From an uncultured Planctomycetaceae bacterium (lineage in GTDB: Bacteria; Planctomycetota; Phycisphaerae; UBA1845; UTPLA1): a stretch of 13,117 nucleotides of DNA. The position numbers were made by a program, and so were the translations under genes. Shown one piece after another: positions 6,701 to 12,504 of the stretch. A model generated the notes under the pieces. It ran no database searches, was not told where the DNA came from, and saw only the letters and a list, made by a program, of their open reading frames with translations. The stretch's first letter is position 1. The number at the start of each line of letters is the position of its first letter. The stretch covers positions 1-13,117 of the forward strand of contig CALLKH010000359.1 of the NCBI GenBank assembly GCA_938008425.1. The letters are read 5' to 3'.

Positions 6701-6818
6701 TTCGCGCCGCGAACGGCTTCTCTCGCAGTTCCAGGCGATGGAGAACGTTCTCGCAAATCTCCAGAGTCAGCAGAGCACCATTGCGGGGCTGGCCTCCCAG
6801 ATCCAGAGCATCAGTTAA
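3732..6818 (+). CDS. fliD: Flagellar hook-associated protein 2 (filament cap), expanded
   Basis: FliD caps the growing filament and promotes flagellin polymerisation. The N-terminus (SGLPINDLVDSLIAVQQRPI, 12-31) and following helix match FliD_N. The C-terminal domain (about 776-1028; AFVDAYNTVIATLDNLT, then a coiled helix ending in QSIS) matches FliD_C. Between them lie repeated flagellin-IN-like units, with D-V-I-x-x-I-N motifs starting near residues 176, 327, 403, 526, 635 and 714. Four have an upstream header of the form LNGGAGI at 146, 297, 495 and 604, with a degenerate one near 255. At 1028 residues it is about twice the usual 400-500. There is no Cys or Trp, as for flagellin. The ribosome binding site is GGAG (3722-3725), six bases before the ATG. 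Identity is secure; the large central region presumably makes an enlarged exposed cap. Confidence 0.96.
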   Translation: MSSITSGVGLISGLPINDLVDSLIAVQQRPITLLQNQKTVLNARRTGLLQISAQLLSVKTAIGRLAAASFFNSATVSSSNESAIVASASSGAAVGDYSFIVKNLASRHQLISRGFATADATAVGAGTLTIESSAGQVNRPTALASLNGGAGVASGRIKINDRAGNSATIDLVGALTVSDVIDRINESDAIQVTARVQGDRLVLDDTSGGTGTLSVQEVGSGRTASDLGLLQSVSGNTLTGGRLVYLSQGTRLSDLNDGNGVQRRNVANDLSLTLSNGQTLNFNLSDAIQQTTPLSLLNGGAGIPEGRFRVTNRAGQSAEVDLAGAQSVQDVLTRINGAGLNIAASISGSKLVLVDSSVPSGQTAAGQLKVEDIDGGTAAASLGIVQSTSASRIDGKDIYSIRTVGDVIRAINQAPQNQSTGGGGSLVTASISADGLGLVLTDNSGGTGPLVVTESNLARDLGLSGTPAGGSGGGSTTVTSRSLLAGLNTVLLRSVNGGQGVFLSDLQIGDRSGGALTTVDLNGAVTLQDVIDRINAAGTGVRAAVSSSGLGIDITDVSGGTGNLRVSGQSAESLGIDVDAAVSVRKGKNLQKQYVSNATLRDQFNQGAGIPSGRFRITDSTGASAVVDLTGGERTIGDIIAEINSRGIGVTARINDTGDGLLIQDTAGGALKLKITEDGGAVAKALGILGEAREGQSYIDGSLEVRVEIDGNDSLNDVVAKIQASGAAVTASVLNDGSGTQGYRLNLSSSRTGRAGALALDTGTTGLSFDTLARARDAVVVFGGQTSDNPLVITSSSNTIDGVISGVKIDLIAASETPVTLSVSRNDDAIVAQAKAFVDAYNTVIATLDNLTRFNSETLERGILQGDATARRVKQNLTGLASKAVGSAGGLSRLDSVGIRLESGAKLAFDEAKFRAELTANPEGVTNLFAQKETSDDGTVTVVGIAGVIGRELDKLTSADNGVISLQEDAIQESTTRIDGRIAALQSLLVSRRERLLSQFQAMENVLANLQSQQSTIAGLASQIQSIS
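4167..6017 (+). repeat. Flagellin-IN-like module repeats within fliD
   Basis: Six imperfect copies of a unit of about 50-60 residues occur, roughly [TS]-[VLI]-x-D-[VI]-[IVL]-x-x-I-N, then V-x-A-x-[IV], then L-V-L-x-D-x-S-G-G-T-G, ending A-x-x-L-G-[IL]. The copies span residues 176-229, 327-384, 403-463, 526-576, 635-688 and 714 to about 762. The header-to-motif distance is constant at 30-31 residues in the four full modules. The sixth copy looks most like the classical flagellin-IN motif. Traces of DNA identity remain: a 14-base word at 4629-4642 and 5550-5563, and a 16-base word at 4272-4287 and 5322-5337, both in register. The modules therefore seem to have multiplied by internal duplication. 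Confidence 0.8.
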
Positions 6819-6964
6819 CGGACGCTTCGGGCGAAACTGTTGATTCGGACCGGTAATGACTCAGGTCGCGTGCGTCGCGGACCGATGACGGGGATGAACA
6901 TCGTCAAACCCCGGCCCCTGTCAGGTCGGGCGGCGATCGTCAGAACCGCAGGACTGCCAGCATC
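6819..6964 (+). other. Spacer between fliD and fliS
   Basis: This 146-base spacer is longer than needed in a tight operon. It contains TGATTCGGACCG (6841-6852), shared with the fliC leader, and an imperfect stem GGTCGCG/CGCGGACC (about 6864-6883). ACCGGTAA (6849-6856) partly resembles a sigma28 -10 box but has no properly spaced -35. No terminator was seen. Confidence 0.35.
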
Positions 6965-7426
6965 ATGACGCATGATCCATCCGGGGAATACCTCAAGAAC
7001 GCGGTGCTGACCGCCACGCCGGAACAGTTGCAACTCATGCTTTACGACGGCGCGATTCGATTTGCCGGCCAGGCGCGCGAGGCAATGGGCCGGGGCGATC
7101 ATGAGACGAGTTGCGAGAAACTCATCCGCGCCCAGAACATCGTGCTCGAAATGCGTAACGGCCTCCGGCACGAGGTGAATCCCACGCTCTGCTCCCAGAT
7201 GGCGTCGCTCTACACATTCATCTACAACCGACTGGTTGAGGCGAACATGTCTCGAAGCCAGACCGCCATCGACGATGCGCTGAAGGTCCTGCAGCATCAG
7301 CGCGAGACCTGGCAGATGCTGGTCGAGAAGACCCGCTCGGAACGGAGTCGCCCGGCGCCGACCGCTCGAACCGCTTCCAGGCCCGCCATCGAGGGCGTGG
7401 GACTCTCGCTGAGCGTCGAAGGCTGA
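6965..7426 (+). CDS. fliS: Flagellin-specific export chaperone FliS
   Basis: FliS binds the disordered C-terminal D0 region of flagellin in the cytoplasm, prevents early polymerisation and delivers it to the export gate. The 153-residue protein carries the family signature YLKNAVLTATPEQLQLMLYD (9-28), then AIRFAGQAREAM and RAQNIVLEM (55-63), and a helical body to about residue 124. It is some 20-25 residues longer than typical FliS. The extra tail is Arg/Ala/Pro/Ser-rich and ends GVGLSLSVEG. The ribosome binding site is weak (AGGA, 6950-6953, 11 bases from the ATG). It follows fliD as in many flagellar operons. Confidence 0.93.
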   Translation: MTHDPSGEYLKNAVLTATPEQLQLMLYDGAIRFAGQAREAMGRGDHETSCEKLIRAQNIVLEMRNGLRHEVNPTLCSQMASLYTFIYNRLVEANMSRSQTAIDDALKVLQHQRETWQMLVEKTRSERSRPAPTARTASRPAIEGVGLSLSVEG

Positions 7427-7510
7427 TTTCACACTCCAAACGCCTGTTGCATCATTCGAGGTTCGCCGATAATGGGGACGTCGGCGGCGTGAACCGATGC
7501 GCGGAATCTG

Positions 7511-7539
7511 CGTACAAAACGATATCGCCGAGCTATGAT
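7511..7539 (+). promoter_or_regulatory. Candidate sigma70-type promoter for the TPR gene
   Basis: CGTACA (7511-7516), a 17-base spacer and TATGAT (7534-7539) give a strong -10 box with a half-matching -35, some 30 bases before the start codon. An exact GCCGATAA (sigma28 -10 consensus) lies at 7465-7472 but has no matching -35 at the right distance. Confidence 0.4.
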
Positions 7540-7569
7540 CCCCTTTGATTCCCAATCACGGAGAGCGCC

Positions 7570-8613
7570 ATGAGCTCGACCTTGAATATTGCGAAACTGA
7601 CCGGTTTGACGCTGATTGGCCTGTTGGCCGCGTTGCCAGCCTCGGCACGGGCCCAAGCCACTCCCGGTGGCGGCAGTTCACTCTCCCCCGAGCAGAAGCT
7701 TGAGCTGGCCCTCAAGAAAATCGAGGCCGAGGAGTTTCGCGAGGCGGAGCTCCTGATCGGCGAAGTCTCGGTGGAGAAGCCGACTCTGGAGCGGATCAAG
7801 CTCGTCCGCGGCCTCTACTACTACGCCGTGCAGCGCTACACCGAGGCGATGGCCGATTTGGAAACGTACAACGGCACGCCCGAGGCCCGGAGTGAATACC
7901 GCGGCTTTGCGACGGTCGGCGACCTGTATCTGCGATCGAGAATGTGGCGATCGGCGATTTTTCCGCTGGAAAAGGCGAAGGATATCGCGCCCATCAAGGA
8001 GAACGGCAAGCCGGTCCGTGCCGACATCCTGCTGAACCTCGCCTCGGCTCATCTCGGTCTTCAGAATCACAAGACGGCGATCAAGGTGGCCAAGGAGGCA
8101 CGGGACAGCGCGCCGGATGTGGCGGATGTTCATCTGCGTCTCGCCGAAATTTCCGCCTCATCGAATGATTACGAAACCTCCGTGGGGGCCGTGGAAAAGG
8201 CGATTCTTCTTTTCACCGGCGATCTGCGCGACGACGCATTCAATCGAACGGCGCACGACAAGCTTCGATCCTGCTACGGCATTCTCTCAGGCCTTTACCA
8301 GTACCAGCTGAAGCGCGACGCCGAGAACGCGGAATACTATTCGAAGTATTCCCTCATGTTGCAGCAGTTGGCCGAGATTGATCGCCGTCGAATGCTGCTT
8401 GATTCTCTTCAGCTGGCCCGGCAGGCGATTGAACGCTCACCCAAGCGCGTCGATTACAAGATTTCTCTCATCAAGCTGGAATACGAGTTGGGCGGCATCA
8501 AGGATTCGAAGGATCTCCTCGACGACATCCTCCAGCAGGATCCGAAGAACGCCGAGGCGCTCGAATGGAAGCAGAAATTCGAGGAATCGCCGCCGCGCCC
8601 GCGCCTCTCCTGA
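7570..8613 (+). CDS. Secreted TPR-repeat protein
   Basis: The 347-residue protein starts with a Sec signal peptide: a Lys at 9, a hydrophobic core TGLTLIGLLAALPA (11-24), and an A-R-A cleavage site after about residue 28. The rest is almost entirely helical with TPR-like pairs: around 46-66, 77-97, 152-185 (LLNLASAHLGLQNHKTAIKV), 186-219 (DVHLRLAEISASSNDYETSV) and 295-335 (DPKNAEALEWKQKFEE). TPRs act as protein-protein scaffolds, so this is probably a periplasmic or envelope adaptor; the partner is not indicated. The ribosome binding site is GGAG, five bases before the ATG. It begins 143 bases after fliS with its own promoter candidate, and heads the envelope-protein cluster. Confidence 0.85.
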   Translation: MSSTLNIAKLTGLTLIGLLAALPASARAQATPGGGSSLSPEQKLELALKKIEAEEFREAELLIGEVSVEKPTLERIKLVRGLYYYAVQRYTEAMADLETYNGTPEARSEYRGFATVGDLYLRSRMWRSAIFPLEKAKDIAPIKENGKPVRADILLNLASAHLGLQNHKTAIKVAKEARDSAPDVADVHLRLAEISASSNDYETSVGAVEKAILLFTGDLRDDAFNRTAHDKLRSCYGILSGLYQYQLKRDAENAEYYSKYSLMLQQLAEIDRRRMLLDSLQLARQAIERSPKRVDYKISLIKLEYELGGIKDSKDLLDDILQQDPKNAEALEWKQKFEESPPRPRLS

Positions 8614-8968
8614 CACTGCCAATCCAACTGCACCGACCCATCGCCTGTCGATCCCCGGGAATCGGCAATTTCGGCTGCTGAACCGGCCGATTCTGCATCG
8701 GCCCGCGCGCCAATCCGACCGCGCAAACTCTGCATGGTGCGGTGCTTGCGCGTCACCCTGTCATCGCACAATCTCAAGGCTCCATGAGACGCAGGTCGAT
8801 ACACAGACGTCGGCTTATCGGACAGAGAGTTCGGTGAAACGTCCGCGAATCTACTGATGTCGCGCCCGGTCAGAACCGATAAACACGCGGCAGACGCGGC
8901 GTCCGTTCGAGGTGTCGTTCGACGGTCGTCCGCGGGAGACGTGTTTACCGAATTCGGAGCAGATAGTC
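8614..8968 (+). other. Gene-free spacer with two inverted repeats
   Basis: This stretch holds GAATCGGC (8659-8666) paired with GCCGATTC (8686-8693), an 8-bp perfect repeat with no T tract. It also holds TAAACACG (8880-8887) paired with CGTGTTTA (8940-8947), with further pairing inside (CGG 8888-8890 with CCG 8930-8932). The second hairpin ends nine bases before the ribosome binding site of the beta-propeller gene. ACCGATAA (8875-8882) is a partial sigma28 -10 match without a -35. No gene is supported here; the longer frames across it are shadows. Confidence 0.4.
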
Positions 8969-10153
8969 ATGACTCGATCACCGCTTTGCCATTCCGTTCT
9001 CGCCGGGCTGACATGCCTGATTCTCGGCACCGCCTGTTCGCAGCCGGCGCCGCGCGGCGTGTCGCCGAAGGCGAACGATTCCGCCGACGCCGCCGTGCAG
9101 GACCCGACCCCCGTCGCGAACGCTGATGCAAGTCGCCAGGACCTACGCCTGTTCGGACGCGATCCCGGTCTCAGCGATGTCGCCTTCGAAGGCCGGGCCT
9201 CGAGCGGACTGCTTCAGCACACCACGCCGAGCGATGGCGCGGATTTCGATCCGGACGCCGATCCGACGGGCAAGCTGCTCGTCTTCTCCTCGACGCGAAA
9301 CTCGCACAACAGCCATCTGTACCTGAAGACCGTCGCGGGCGCGACGATCACCCAGATCACTGACGGGCCGGCCAACGACGCACAGCCCTCGTTTGATCCG
9401 AGCGGCAATCGCATCGCCTTCGCGAGCGATCGCGGTGGCCAGTGGGATATCTGGGTCATCGACGTGAACGGTCGCAACCCTATTCAGATCACGAACACGC
9501 CGGCGCCCGAGATGCATCCGAGCTGGTCGCCCGACGGCCGTCAGCTCGTCTATTGCCGCGTTGATCCCAAGGAGAATCGAAACACGCTCTGGATCGTGAG
9601 CCTCGAGAATCCCGGCGTGAAGCGGCTGATCGGCGAAGGGCTCTTCCCGGCCTGGTCGCCCAAGGGCGACAAGATCGCGTATCAGCGCGCCCGGGCGAGA
9701 AACAGCAGGTACTTCAGCATTTGGACGCTTGATATCCATGACGATGAAGTGATGTTCCCCACGGAGATCGCGGCCAATGCGGACGGCGCACTGATTTCTC
9801 CCGCATGGTCGCATGATGGCACGCAGGTCGCGTTCACGATGATGGACCCGCACGCGGAATCAAATGCCGCGCCGGCTGCACGCCCGAGGGGTCCGGTCGG
9901 CCGATGCGACATCGGCATCGTCGACATCGACGGCCGCGGACTTCAGCGGTTGACCGAAGGCCCCGGACAGTACTTCGCGCCGTCATGGTCAATTGACGGA
10001 CGAATCTTCTTCAGCGCCCGCGATGCAAACTCAGAGACCATCTGGAGCGTGAAGCCGTTTCGGCCCGCGACCTATCCCGAGGACTCGCCGTCGGCGGTGA
10101 CGACGGGTGATCGCCGGTCGGCGCTGGCGGACGACGACGACATGGCTGAGTGA
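8969..10153 (+). CDS. PD40/TolB-like beta-propeller lipoprotein
   Basis: I chose the start at 8969 (394 residues): it has GGAG (8956-8959) upstream and puts a lipoprotein signal at the N-terminus, with a hydrophobic core ending LILGTAC and Cys23 as the lipidation site. The lipobox has Gly at -3, which is not classical. Starting at 8912 would add 19 residues before the signal. Residue +2 is Ser, favouring the outer membrane if E. coli rules hold. After a low-complexity linker (25-60) come PD40-type blades: PSFDPSGNRIAFASDR (140-155), PSWSPDGRQLVY (184-195), PAWSPKGDKIAY (227-238), PAWSHDGTQVAF (278-289) and PSWSIDGRIFFSARD (338-352), as in the TolB propeller. The C-terminus is acidic (ADDDDMAE). 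There is no TolB N-terminal domain, so it is not TolB itself. Probably an envelope scaffold or binding protein. Confidence 0.85.
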   Translation: MTRSPLCHSVLAGLTCLILGTACSQPAPRGVSPKANDSADAAVQDPTPVANADASRQDLRLFGRDPGLSDVAFEGRASSGLLQHTTPSDGADFDPDADPTGKLLVFSSTRNSHNSHLYLKTVAGATITQITDGPANDAQPSFDPSGNRIAFASDRGGQWDIWVIDVNGRNPIQITNTPAPEMHPSWSPDGRQLVYCRVDPKENRNTLWIVSLENPGVKRLIGEGLFPAWSPKGDKIAYQRARARNSRYFSIWTLDIHDDEVMFPTEIAANADGALISPAWSHDGTQVAFTMMDPHAESNAAPAARPRGPVGRCDIGIVDIDGRGLQRLTEGPGQYFAPSWSIDGRIFFSARDANSETIWSVKPFRPATYPEDSPSAVTTGDRRSALADDDDMAE

Positions 10154-10235
10154 AGGCAGGCTCGTGGGTTGAGCGCCGCCAATTGTCCGGCGAAGGCGCT
10201 GTGAACCAATACCTGGACCCCGACAGCAAGAACGC
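10154..10235 (+). repeat. Hairpin in the spacer between the two lipoprotein genes
   Basis: AGCGCCGCC (10172-10180) pairs with GGC (10189-10191) and, after a GAA bulge, GGCGCT (10195-10200), with an AATTGTCC loop. No T tract follows, so it is more likely a processing or attenuation structure than a terminator. Confidence 0.35.
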
Positions 10236-10970
10236 ATGACGCGAAGACTGATCATCCTGACAAACGCTCTCGCTCTCGCCGGCGGCCTCGGCTGCTCGCA
10301 GCGCGAGAAGCAGGACGATTTCGCCATCAGCCGGGCATTCGTGAAGCCGGCCACGCTGGCGGTCGCGCCGGTGCTGAATTTCAGCGGTGAGTTCAATTTC
10401 GACTCCATCGCGGCGGCGGACCTGCTTGCGTCGGAGCTGACGTTCGTCGAGGGTGTCACGGTGCTGCCCGTCAATCGCATCATGGCGGTGCTGGCGGCGC
10501 AGGGTCGGACGCAGATCGAGTCCCCGGCGCACGCGCTGGAAGTCTGCGAAGCGGTGGGGGCCGACGGCATCCTCGTCGCGGGCATCACGGAGTACGACCC
10601 CTATACCCCCGTGGTGGGGCTGATTCTTCAGATGTATTCGCCAAGTCACGAAACCCACGAATCGTTTGAGCCCATACTGGCCGCTCGGATGGCGGAGCCG
10701 TTCATCGTTTCGCACATGGCGGATCCGATGCTGCCGACGAGCCAGGTTCAGATCATCGAAAACGGCGCACACGACAAGGTTCAAAAGGCGGTCCGAGAGT
10801 ATGCCGATCCCCGCGACGGCGCGGAGTCTCATCTCGGATGGCGTCAGTATCTCAAAGTTCAGTCCCTGTTTCTCCGATTCTGCTGGAACGACGCCCTTAC
10901 GCGGCTCATGAAACAGGAGCGATCCAGGCGGATGCTCCTGACGGCGGCGGCGTCCACGGAGGAACCCTGA
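10236..10970 (+). CDS. CsgG/LpoB/FlgO-like lipoprotein
   Basis: The 244-residue protein has a short basic N-terminus (MTRR), a hydrophobic core and LAGGLGC with Cys20 as the likely lipidated residue. The core (38-135) has features of the CsgG/LpoB-type fold: strand TLAVAPVLNFSGE (40-52), a helix AADLLASEL, VTVLPVNRIMAVLAAQG (74-90), then CEAVGADGILVAGITEYDPY (104-123) and a strand GLILQMYS. This two-layer domain occurs in outer-membrane assembly lipoproteins such as CsgG, LpoB and flagellar FlgO. The C-terminal 60 residues are helical and unfamiliar. The ribosome binding site is weak, and no alternative in-frame start exists nearby. It lies 82 bases after the propeller gene and overlaps the next start. 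The fold call is moderate; the exact role is open. Confidence 0.7.
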   Translation: MTRRLIILTNALALAGGLGCSQREKQDDFAISRAFVKPATLAVAPVLNFSGEFNFDSIAAADLLASELTFVEGVTVLPVNRIMAVLAAQGRTQIESPAHALEVCEAVGADGILVAGITEYDPYTPVVGLILQMYSPSHETHESFEPILAARMAEPFIVSHMADPMLPTSQVQIIENGAHDKVQKAVREYADPRDGAESHLGWRQYLKVQSLFLRFCWNDALTRLMKQERSRRMLLTAAASTEEP

Positions 10971-11191
10971 TGAATACGGACGTTCGACAGCTATCATTGG
11001 TTAAGGGGGGGCACCGGTATCTTTTCCGGTACCAGCCCGGTCACGAAGCCGATGTGATCGGCGCCTTTGCCTCTCTGGCCAGCGACGGATGCACCGAATT
11101 CGACTGGTTTGACGCGGCGGTTCTGAGTTATCAGATGGGCCGCCGCCTGGAGACTGAAATCGACTCCGTAAGAAGGGTAAAGGTCGATTAA
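10970..11191 (+). CDS. Conserved-looking hypothetical small protein coupled to the lipoprotein gene
   Basis: The start at 10970 overlaps the preceding stop (TGATG) and has GGAGG (10958-10962) seven bases upstream, giving 73 residues. An upstream in-frame ATG at 10838 would place 44 residues inside the lipoprotein gene and is unlikely. The product has a compact pattern: a strand pair QLSLVKGGHRYLFRYQPG (7-24), a helix EADVIGAFASLASDG (26-40), then TEFDWFDAAVLSYQMGRRLE (42-61). It has no signal peptide, so it is probably cytoplasmic. I cannot name the family. The stop-start coupling suggests it works with, or is co-regulated with, the lipoproteins. Confidence 0.8.
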   Translation: MNTDVRQLSLVKGGHRYLFRYQPGHEADVIGAFASLASDGCTEFDWFDAAVLSYQMGRRLETEIDSVRRVKVD

Positions 11192-11235
11192 TTTAGATGA
11201 AGCCCGGGATTGAATAGCCCGATACGAAATCAGCA

Positions 11236-11269
11236 TCCGGACGGAGCGTCCGGAAGGCCGACGGCCCGC
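11236..11269 (+). repeat. Two adjacent GC-rich hairpins upstream of the recombinase gene
   Basis: TCCGGACG-GAG-CGTCCGGA (11236-11254) is an 8-bp perfect stem with a three-base loop. It is followed at once by a short GGCC-GAC-GGCC repeat. No T tract follows on either strand, so it is not a standard terminator. Apart from this, 11192-11378 shows no gene. Confidence 0.45.
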
Positions 11270-11378
11270 CTAGACCACGGGACTTCGGCGTCTGAGTTGT
11301 CTGGGTGGGAGGCCGCGGAGCGTGCCGAGCCAGGCGGCTGACAGAAGGAACGGTAATCGCCGAGAAGAGTGTCGCGAT

Positions 11379-12413
11379 ATGAGTCAAGAACATCCACTCG
11401 TAACAGAATTCCTGAATTATCTTCGCTATGAGCGGCACTTTTCCCCGCATACGGGAAAATGCTACGCGGCGGACCTGCACCAGTTCAGCCAGTTTCTTGT
11501 TGGCGGAGCTGATGCGGCCATCAATGCCGCCGCCCCCGTTTCCCGTTCGAACGCCTCGGCCCGAATGCAGGGTCAGCAGGCTGTCGGCGGAACCGGTGGT
11601 GTCGCCGTCGCGACGCAGACCTCCACGGCCGAAGTCGAAGTGATTCGACAGAAGCTGCTGGCCACCGACGCCAACCAGATTCGAGCCTTTCTCTCGTTTC
11701 TGAGCGAGCGGGAATACTCGAAGGCCACGGCGGCGCGAAAGCTCGCCACGCTGCGGAGCTTCTTCAAGTTCTGCCTGCGGCGCGGCCTGATTCAGGCCAA
11801 CCCGGTCGCCACGATCCGGACGCCGAAGCAGGAGAAGCGCCTGCCGAAGTTCCTGGATATCGAGGCGATCAAGAAGCTGCTCTGCACCCCGGATGACACC
11901 ACGCTTCTCGGCGCCCGCGATCGCGCGATGCTCGAGACGATGTACTCGACCGGCGTGCGCGTCAGCGAACTCGTCGCACTCAACGCCAACGACCTCGACC
12001 GCGAGAGCGGCCATCTTCGGGTTCGCGGCAAGGGCCGCAAGGAGCGCATCACGCCGATCGGCCCGACCGCCATCGCGGCGATCACCCGGTACCTGGCGAT
12101 GCGAAACAACGACCCGCGAAACCAGACCTCCAACCAGGAAGCCATGTTCGTCAACAAGCATGGCCAGCGCCTCAGCACGCGAAGCGTCCGCCGCAAGCTC
12201 GACAAGTACCTGTCGATGGCCGGCCTCGATCCCTCGATCAGCCCGCACACGCTGCGACACACCTTCGCGACGCACATGCTCAACAACGGCGCCGATCTTC
12301 GCAGTGTGCAGGAGCTGCTCGGCCACCAGTCGATCAGCACGACGCAGGTCTACACGCACGTGACGACGGCCCAGTTGAAGAAGGATTACGACAACAGCCA
12401 TCCGCGGGCTTAA
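11379..12413 (+). CDS. xerC: XerC/XerD-type tyrosine site-specific recombinase
   Basis: This is a tyrosine recombinase, probably of the chromosome-dimer-resolving Xer type acting at dif. All six catalytic residues are present with XerD-like spacing: Arg194 (STGVRVSEL), Lys218 (RGKGRKER), His290 and Arg293 (PHTLRHTF), His316 (LGHQS) and nucleophile Tyr325 (QVYTHV). The C-terminus KDYDNSHPRA is typical of Xer proteins. I chose ATG 11379 (344 residues), since residues then begin MSQEHPLVTEFLNYLRYERH like the Xer N-terminal domain. An upstream ATG at 11322 adds 19 residues. Neither has a strong ribosome binding site. The protein is about 45 residues longer than usual because of an Ala/Gly/Ser/Gln-rich insert at about 41-85 within the N-terminal DNA-binding domain. 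XerC versus XerD is not decided by the sequence. A strong terminator follows. Confidence 0.9.
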   Translation: MSQEHPLVTEFLNYLRYERHFSPHTGKCYAADLHQFSQFLVGGADAAINAAAPVSRSNASARMQGQQAVGGTGGVAVATQTSTAEVEVIRQKLLATDANQIRAFLSFLSEREYSKATAARKLATLRSFFKFCLRRGLIQANPVATIRTPKQEKRLPKFLDIEAIKKLLCTPDDTTLLGARDRAMLETMYSTGVRVSELVALNANDLDRESGHLRVRGKGRKERITPIGPTAIAAITRYLAMRNNDPRNQTSNQEAMFVNKHGQRLSTRSVRRKLDKYLSMAGLDPSISPHTLRHTFATHMLNNGADLRSVQELLGHQSISTTQVYTHVTTAQLKKDYDNSHPRA

Positions 12414-12446
12414 GGCTTCCGGAAGACTTCATCTTGCGAACACTCA

Positions 12447-12487
12447 GGCGGCGTGCGGGGTCTTGGCCTCGCACGCCGCTTTGTTTC
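12447..12487 (+). terminator. Rho-independent terminator of the recombinase gene
   Basis: GCGGCGTGCG (12448-12457) pairs perfectly with CGCACGCCGC (12470-12479), with a 12-base loop, followed by TTTGTTT (12480-12486). It lies about 35 bases after the stop codon. The other strand has no T tract, so it works mainly in the plus direction. Confidence 0.88.
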
Positions 12488-12504
12488 ATATCATGTGATG
12501 CTGT

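Noticed and set aside
6815..7555. A 246-codon minus-strand frame over fliS
   Set aside because: It covers fliS antisense and both flanking spacers, with no recognisable motif or ribosome binding site. A shadow.
8659..8693. Inverted repeat after the TPR gene as a terminator
   Set aside because: The 8-bp stem is good but no T tract follows, so it was recorded only as a repeat in the spacer.
8378..8857. A 159-codon plus-strand frame overlapping the TPR gene end and the spacer
   Set aside because: Half lies inside the TPR gene in another frame; the translation is Arg/Ser-rich without a ribosome binding site.
9143..9853. A 236-codon minus-strand frame inside the propeller lipoprotein gene
   Set aside because: Antisense to repeated PD40 blades, which explains its repeated Arg/Asp pattern.
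10011..10997. A 328-codon minus-strand frame over the lipoprotein genes
   Set aside because: Antisense to two well-supported lipoproteins; Arg/His-rich low-complexity translation with no domain.
11193..12401. A 402-codon open frame on the minus strand opposite the recombinase gene
   Set aside because: It is longer than the recombinase frame but mirrors its codons, is Arg/Glu/Val-rich without domain features, and the plus strand encodes a protein with all Xer catalytic residues. A GC-bias shadow.
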